Below, in pieces: positions 60,115 to 64,000 of a DNA stretch of 64,000 nt; position 1 is the first letter of the stretch; each line of letters opens with the position of its first letter. A program made the position numbers and the translations under genes. The DNA is from Streptomyces sp. HmicA12. Its GTDB lineage: Bacteria > Actinomycetota > Actinomycetes > Streptomycetales > Streptomycetaceae. The stretch spans positions 434,206 to 498,205 of the forward strand of contig NZ_KB891798.1 of the NCBI RefSeq assembly GCF_000373565.1. Direction: 5' to 3'. The notes below the pieces were generated by a model. It was not told the DNA's origin and did no database searches. It saw only the letters and a list, made by a program, of their open reading frames with translations.

Positions 60115-60447
60115 GAGAAGAGGGGCACCTCTCGCGAGCTGTGGCTGTCGGTACGCGTACTGTCCCGTGTGCCCGATCTGGCGAAAGTATCCCCGTGGAC
60201 CGAACCGCGGCGGCATCGGTGTGCCGGTGCCGGATAGAATCTGTGAACAGTTGCCGGACGGCAACATTGTGGTGCTTTGACGTTCCCGCTCGGCCGAGAC
60301 AGGCGCGGCGCGGGGATCGTGGTCGAGGTCGTGCCGATGAAGGGCCTGCCGCCAGGAGCGTTCTTCCGGGCCGAGGGGCGATCCGGTGGTGCCGAAATCC
60401 CGTCCCTCTCCCGCTCGGTGGCCGACATCCCCTCGGAGAAGGCTGCT
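60115..60447. other. 333-bp divergent promoter region
   Basis: No gene is supported, although an open frame continues upstream from 60448 to a TTG at 60277. It holds the palindrome at 60250-60265 and an AT-richer spot around 60235-60280 likely to contain promoters for the MarR gene and the second phosphatase. Confidence 0.6.
60250..60265. promoter_or_regulatory. candidate MarR operator
   Basis: GTTGCCG-GA-CGGCAAC is a perfect dyad in the gap between the convergent-pair MarR gene and the second phosphatase gene. The same GTTGCC half-site recurs as an inverted repeat before the sigma gene and once at 61658-61663 before the third STAS gene. Confidence 0.6.
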
Positions 60448-61623
60448 GTGACGACGAACTTCCAGGCTGTTGAACGGGTCATCCGCGCCGCGGCGCCGTA
60501 CGGCCTCTTGCAGGCGTTCCGCGACGCGCTGGGTGCGCGCTACGGAGCCACGGGCGTGGAACTGCTGATGGCCGACTACAGTCACACCGTCCTGCGGCCG
60601 GTCGCCGACCCGGGGTGCACCACGGATCCGCTGCCGGTGCACGGGAGCCCCGAGGGGCGGGTGTTCGGCAGTCAGGAACCGCGTACGTACCCTGTGAACG
60701 ACGAGGGCGTGCTGCGGTTGCACCTGCCCGTCACCGTCCGCGGCGACCGCCTCGGGGTGCTCGCGCTGCGGCTTCCCGAGGAGAGATGCACGCCCGACGG
60801 CGTACGTGAACTGGTGGACCTGGCGCAGATCCTCGGCCACGAGATCGTGGTCGCCGACCGGGACACCGATGTCTACCTGCAGGCGCGAAGAGCGAGTCGG
60901 CTCACCCTGGCCGCCGAGATGCAGTGGCAGCTGCTGCCCGGCCGGTCCTGCTCCCGCACGGAGTACGCGATCGGCGCGCAACTGGAACCCGCCTACGCCA
61001 TCCACGGCGACAACTTCGACTGGGCCACGACCGCCGAGACCCTGACGCTCACCATCACCAACGGCATGGGGGAGGGGATCGACGCCGCTCTCCTCACCAA
61101 CCTCGCCGTGAACGCGCTGCGCAACGCGCGCAGGGCCGGCATCGGTATCGCGGACCAGGCGGCCCTCGCCGATCAGGCGTTGTACGCGCAGTACAGGGGG
61201 GACGCGCACGTGTCGACGCTGCTGCTCTCCTTCGAGCTCGCGACGGGCCGCGTCCTGACCGTGGACGCCGGCTCGCCGCAGCTGTGGCGGCAGCGGGACA
61301 GGGTCGTGGAGCAGGTGCCGTTCGAAGCACAGCTGCCCCTGGGCATGTTCGAGGAGACGGACTACATCCCCCAGGAGTTCCAGGCCCTGCCGGGCGACCG
61401 GCTGCTCTTCGTCAGCGACGGGGTCTACGCCGCGCTGTCCCGGTCGGGGGAGAAGTACGGGGAGCGGATGCTCGCGCGGGCGATCCAGTCCGCGAGCCTG
61501 CTCCCGGCGGCCGCCGTACCGCGCGCGATCCTGCAGGAGCTCGCCGCCCACGTGGACGCCGACGCCGAGGACGACGCCCTCGTGGTGTGCCTCGACTGGT
61601 ACGGCCGTGGCCCCGTGGAGTGA
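60448..61623 (+). CDS. SpoIIE-type (PP2C) phosphatase, variant active site
   Basis: A 391-residue phosphatase of a widespread Streptomyces subfamily. An N-terminal sensor-like region (about 1-150, MADYSHTVLRPV, HLPVTVRGDRLGVLALRLPE) is followed by a linker helix ending LAAEMQWQLLPGRS and a PP2C domain. The first metal motif reads GDNFDW instead of GGDFYD, and NGMGEGIDAA replaces GDVxGxG, so catalysis may be altered. The GTG at 60448 is preceded by GGAGAAGG and is preferred to the TTG at 60277. Third component of a MarR/phosphatase/STAS set. Confidence 0.88.
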   Translation: MTTNFQAVERVIRAAAPYGLLQAFRDALGARYGATGVELLMADYSHTVLRPVADPGCTTDPLPVHGSPEGRVFGSQEPRTYPVNDEGVLRLHLPVTVRGDRLGVLALRLPEERCTPDGVRELVDLAQILGHEIVVADRDTDVYLQARRASRLTLAAEMQWQLLPGRSCSRTEYAIGAQLEPAYAIHGDNFDWATTAETLTLTITNGMGEGIDAALLTNLAVNALRNARRAGIGIADQAALADQALYAQYRGDAHVSTLLLSFELATGRVLTVDAGSPQLWRQRDRVVEQVPFEAQLPLGMFEETDYIPQEFQALPGDRLLFVSDGVYAALSRSGEKYGERMLARAIQSASLLPAAAVPRAILQELAAHVDADAEDDALVVCLDWYGRGPVE

Positions 61624-61830
61624 CCATGGTTGCTTGGACGGCCTGAATCGTGCAACTGTTGCCACATGACAACTGTATTCGCGTGCTGAAGCCGGGAACT
61701 AGTGAACTCGCCTGCTCCGCAAGCCCTGCGTGACTGTGCCCCAAGGGCGACGAGTCATCGCTTGGTGGCCCCCCGATCGCGGACAGGCGGCGCGTGCAGA
61801 CCCCAACAGCATGAGGGAGAAGACAGCCAA

Positions 61831-62190
61831 GTGGACCCGACGTATCGGTGGACGGGGATCAGAGCCTTTCACCAGCAGGGCCCGGTCTGGGTCATCGAGT
61901 TGGCCGGAGAGTTCGACTACTCGATCCTGAACGACGTCGCCGAAGCCACCGCGGAGGCTCTTCGCGCCCATACGGGGCCGCTCGTCTACGACATGGGCGA
62001 GCTGACGTTCTGCGACTCGGCACTGCTGAACCACCTGTTGTGGGTGAAGCGGCAGCGCCGGGTGATGCTGACGCGCGTACCGCAGCAGACGCGACGGTTG
62101 CTCGAACTCACCGGGACGTCCGATTACCTGGAGGCACACAAGGACGTCGGCGAGGCGGTCCAGGCCGTCGGGCCCCTCTCCGATCATTAG
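61831..62190 (+). CDS. third STAS anti-anti-sigma factor
   Basis: A 119-residue STAS protein. The candidate phospho-Ser is in LTFCDSALLNHLLWVKRQ near residue 64, and RRLLELTGTSDYLE closes the fold. AGGGAGAAG at 61813-61821 supports GTG 61831. It follows the second phosphatase by 207 bp, which may be a separate promoter region containing a GTTGCC half-site. Likely substrate of that phosphatase. Confidence 0.9.
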   Translation: MDPTYRWTGIRAFHQQGPVWVIELAGEFDYSILNDVAEATAEALRAHTGPLVYDMGELTFCDSALLNHLLWVKRQRRVMLTRVPQQTRRLLELTGTSDYLEAHKDVGEAVQAVGPLSDH

Positions 62191-62272
62191 CAAGGCCCCG
62201 TCGGACCGCGACACGACGGGCTCCCGGCGCGATCGGTGCATCGCCGGTGCTCCAGCGGGCACTCGGTGAAGC

Positions 62273-62545
62273 ATGAGTCCTCACGAGGAGCACGGCACCG
62301 CGCAGGGCATGGGCGACATGGAACGCGGCACCACGCAGCGGGTGGCGGCACGTCAACGCACCTGGGCGCAGGCCTGGAGCGCACTGTGCGTGCTGCTCGC
62401 CCTGTGGTCGGTGGCCTGGGGTGTCGGATGGGCCACCGGCAGCACGGACGCATGGGCCTACGGGCTGGTGGGACTGATCCTGCTGGGGTGCGCGCTCTGG
62501 GCACGGCGGTCCGCCGTCCGGAACGCGCCACCGCGCCATCTGTGA
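62273..62545 (+). CDS. small two-segment membrane protein
   Basis: A 90-residue protein with a polar N-terminus (about 30 residues) and two hydrophobic segments (about 33-53 and 60-75). No family recognised. The ribosome binding site is weak; codon usage supports it. Confidence 0.55.
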   Translation: MSPHEEHGTAQGMGDMERGTTQRVAARQRTWAQAWSALCVLLALWSVAWGVGWATGSTDAWAYGLVGLILLGCALWARRSAVRNAPPRHL

Positions 62546-62581
62546 GGCCGGCCCGGGAGGGCCTGCGGGAAGGCGCCCCGC

Positions 62582-63511
62582 TCACTTCACTCGCTGATGA
62601 GCCGGGCGAGTTCGACGCCGCAGGTGGTCGCGCAAGGTACGCGCCGCGTGGCCCATCAGTGCCTCCGCGCCCGGTTGACTGCTGGCGGGCACCAGGGACT
62701 CCGTGAGCGCGACGACGGCGAAGCACTGGCCGTCGGTGTGCTCCACGACCCCCACTTCATGACGGAGATTCAGCAGGGTGCCGGTCTTGGACGACCAGAC
62801 GGTCGCGTCCGAGCTGAAGTCGGGCGCCAGGCGGTGGCGCAGCAGGTTGTGCCGCATCAACTCACGTACCCGCTCGGCCGTCGCGGTCGGTACGGCCGAG
62901 GGCAGCCACAACGCCTGGAGCAGGTCCGCCCAGGCCCGTGCGGTGCCGGTGTTGGCACGGCTGGTGTCGAGCTGGGGCAGCCGGTGTCCGCGTCCCGCGG
63001 TGCTCGCCCCGATGGCCAGGGCGTGCGCCAAGTGGGCCTGACCGGGGCCCAGTTGCTCCTGCGGCGTCTCGCTGAGCTCCTCGGTGCGGTGCCGGATGGT
63101 GATGCCCGTCAGACCCCATCGCCGCAGTTGTTCCGTCACCCGATCCGGCGGCGTGAGGTCGAACAGGGCGTCGGCCGCCGTGCCGTCGCTCATGCACGTG
63201 CTCAGGTAGAGGAGATCGTCCAGGGCCACGCGCGCCGGGTGGCGAAAGCGGCTCAGGCCGGTCGGGCCGGAGGTGGTGATCCGTCCGGGCGCCACCTCGA
63301 CGGCGTGGGCGCCGTCCAGTTCACCGCGCCGGATACGGTCCACCGTGGCGAGGGCGAGCGGCAGCTTCACGAGCGATGCGGACGGCAACGGTACGTCCGG
63401 ATCGAGGCCGACCTCGTCGCCCGTTGCCAGGTCGCGTACCAGCAGGCTGGCGCGCAGCCCGCCGTCGTCCAATTCGTCGCGCAGCGTGCGCAGCAGCGTC
63501 TCGGTGCTCAT
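62582..63511 (-). CDS. cytoplasmic class A beta-lactamase-fold protein, BlaB-like
   Basis: A 309-residue serine penicillin-recognising protein. The motifs are S46-L-V-K49 (SxxK), S108-D-G110 in place of SDN and K242-T-G244. There is no signal peptide or membrane anchor at the N-terminus (MSTETLLRTLRDELDDGG), so it should stay in the cytoplasm, unlike true beta-lactamases. It is translationally coupled (ATGA) to a LysR regulator. The combination resembles BlaB of Streptomyces cacaoi, a non-enzymatic regulator that works with LysR-type BlaA. A degenerate enzyme is the alternative. Confidence 0.85.
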   Translation of the reverse strand: MSTETLLRTLRDELDDGGLRASLLVRDLATGDEVGLDPDVPLPSASLVKLPLALATVDRIRRGELDGAHAVEVAPGRITTSGPTGLSRFRHPARVALDDLLYLSTCMSDGTAADALFDLTPPDRVTEQLRRWGLTGITIRHRTEELSETPQEQLGPGQAHLAHALAIGASTAGRGHRLPQLDTSRANTGTARAWADLLQALWLPSAVPTATAERVRELMRHNLLRHRLAPDFSSDATVWSSKTGTLLNLRHEVGVVEHTDGQCFAVVALTESLVPASSQPGAEALMGHAARTLRDHLRRRTRPAHQRVK

Positions 63512-64000
63512 ACGCCCGCTGCCTCGACCGCCGCGTCCAGGACAGACGGGTCCGTCGCCGGCTCGCCGTCAGCCCCCGTGGCGCCGAGACATCGACCGAT
63601 CTGTACGCCGAGCCTGGTGAGCGCCGGTGGCGGTGTGCCATGGGCCGCCGTGCGCAGCACGTACCCGCGGGTGGGGGTGAACTCGCCCAACGGCCGCCAG
63701 AGCAGGCCGAGCGAGCGGGCCTGGGCGACGGAGCACAGCAGCAGGTCGGGCGCGGCGTGCACTTCGGCCGCCGCCGTCGTGAGGTCCTTCGCGGTCGCCA
63801 GCTGGGTGGGCCGGAGCCCGACCGCGTCGCACAGCCGGGACAGCGGGTCCCGCAGGTGCGGGACGTCGTCCTCCGGCTGCAGCCAGAGGCGGCGGGCCGG
63901 GCCGCGCGCGGTGCGGCCCACCCGCAGGGTCTCGACGTGGATGAACCCGTCACCGGGATCGTCGGCGGTGGCCAGCCCCAGGGGGATCGGCCAGGCCGCC
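63508..64000 (-). CDS. LysR-type regulator, 5' part outside window
   Basis: The last 163 or so residues of a LysR substrate-binding domain are present, in frame to the right edge; the HTH lies outside. Segments such as PLSRLCDAVGLRPTQLATA and the C-terminal GYVLRTAAHGTPPPALTRLG fit the BlaA/AmpR-like group. The stop overlaps the beta-lactamase-fold gene by ATGA, so the two act together. Confidence 0.75.
   Translation of the reverse strand, partial: AAWPIPLGLATADDPGDGFIHVETLRVGRTARGPARRLWLQPEDDVPHLRDPLSRLCDAVGLRPTQLATAKDLTTAAAEVHAAPDLLLCSVAQARSLGLLWRPLGEFTPTRGYVLRTAAHGTPPPALTRLGVQIGRCLGATGADGEPATDPSVLDAAVEAAGV

Noticed and set aside
60277..60447. TTG start at 60277 for the second phosphatase
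   Set aside because: No ribosome binding site, translation unlike the family, and it would cover the putative operator side of the promoter region; GTG 60448 has GGAGAAGG.
1..64000. tRNA, rRNA, riboswitch or intact mobile element
   Set aside because: None could be recognised by eye on either strand. A cobalamin riboswitch before the B12 gene was specifically looked for and not seen.

Overview
The window is from a high-GC actinomycete, almost certainly a Streptomyces. Evidence: codon third positions are overwhelmingly G or C, GTG starts are common, Shine-Dalgarno sequences are of the GGAGG type, several exported proteins carry twin-arginine or Ala-rich signal peptides, and the gene families are typical of the genus (FUSC, DUF4188, S37 peptidase, SpoIIE/STAS/HATPase partner-switching sets, ROK, HxlR). 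I see no tRNA, rRNA, CRISPR array, intact transposase or phage gene. The content is chromosomal accessory or arm-like: secreted hydrolases, aromatic catabolism, small regulator/transporter pairs and several decayed genes.

Layout. 1-8.7 kb: a large HTH-STAND ATPase cut by the left edge, a small membrane protein, a zinc ribbon protein, a divergent MerR/DUF4188 pair with a dyad between them, a eukaryote-like cyclophilin with a strong terminator, a secreted S37 peptidase, and a coupled flavin reductase/sulfite-oxidase-like pair. 8.7-16.9 kb: a FUSC transporter, exported GH88/GH105 hydrolase, MecA_N-type penicillin-binding protein, exported alpha/beta hydrolase, SGNH lipase and a 53-residue small protein. 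17-23.8 kb: regulator/transporter cassettes, each with a visible operator (tautomerase; MFS and HxlR; MFS and an ArsR-type fusion), plus an ankyrin protein. 23.8-35.6 kb: vanillate-type demethylase (vanA, a 61-residue gene, vanB) with IclR and a hydrolase; ROK regulator, HAD, HIT and S1 protease; then hydroxyquinol dioxygenase and maleylacetate reductase. 35.8-46.2 kb: NLP toxin-like protein, RidA, SulP/carbonic anhydrase pair, HAD dehalogenase, ferredoxin reductase with an iron box, and five broken genes, three of them packed in 43.7-46.2 kb. 46.3-53.1 kb: acyl-CoA oxidase, MFS/TetR operon, YihY, YdcF.

53.1-62.2 kb is the most interesting region. A nearly continuous operon encodes a PAS/GAF-like/SpoIIE phosphatase, a cobalamin-binding protein carrying the W-x9-EH signature of CarH/LitR B12 photoreceptors but no DNA-binding domain, two STAS proteins, two GHKL kinase-like ATPases, a SigB/F-type sigma factor and a MarR regulator. 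A convergent MarR paralogue, a second phosphatase and a third STAS protein follow. The parts list is that of a partner-switching sigma circuit with a plausible light or B12 input.

The right end has a cytoplasmic beta-lactamase-fold protein translationally coupled to a LysR regulator that runs off the window; the pair resembles BlaB/BlaA, the beta-lactamase regulators of Streptomyces cacaoi.
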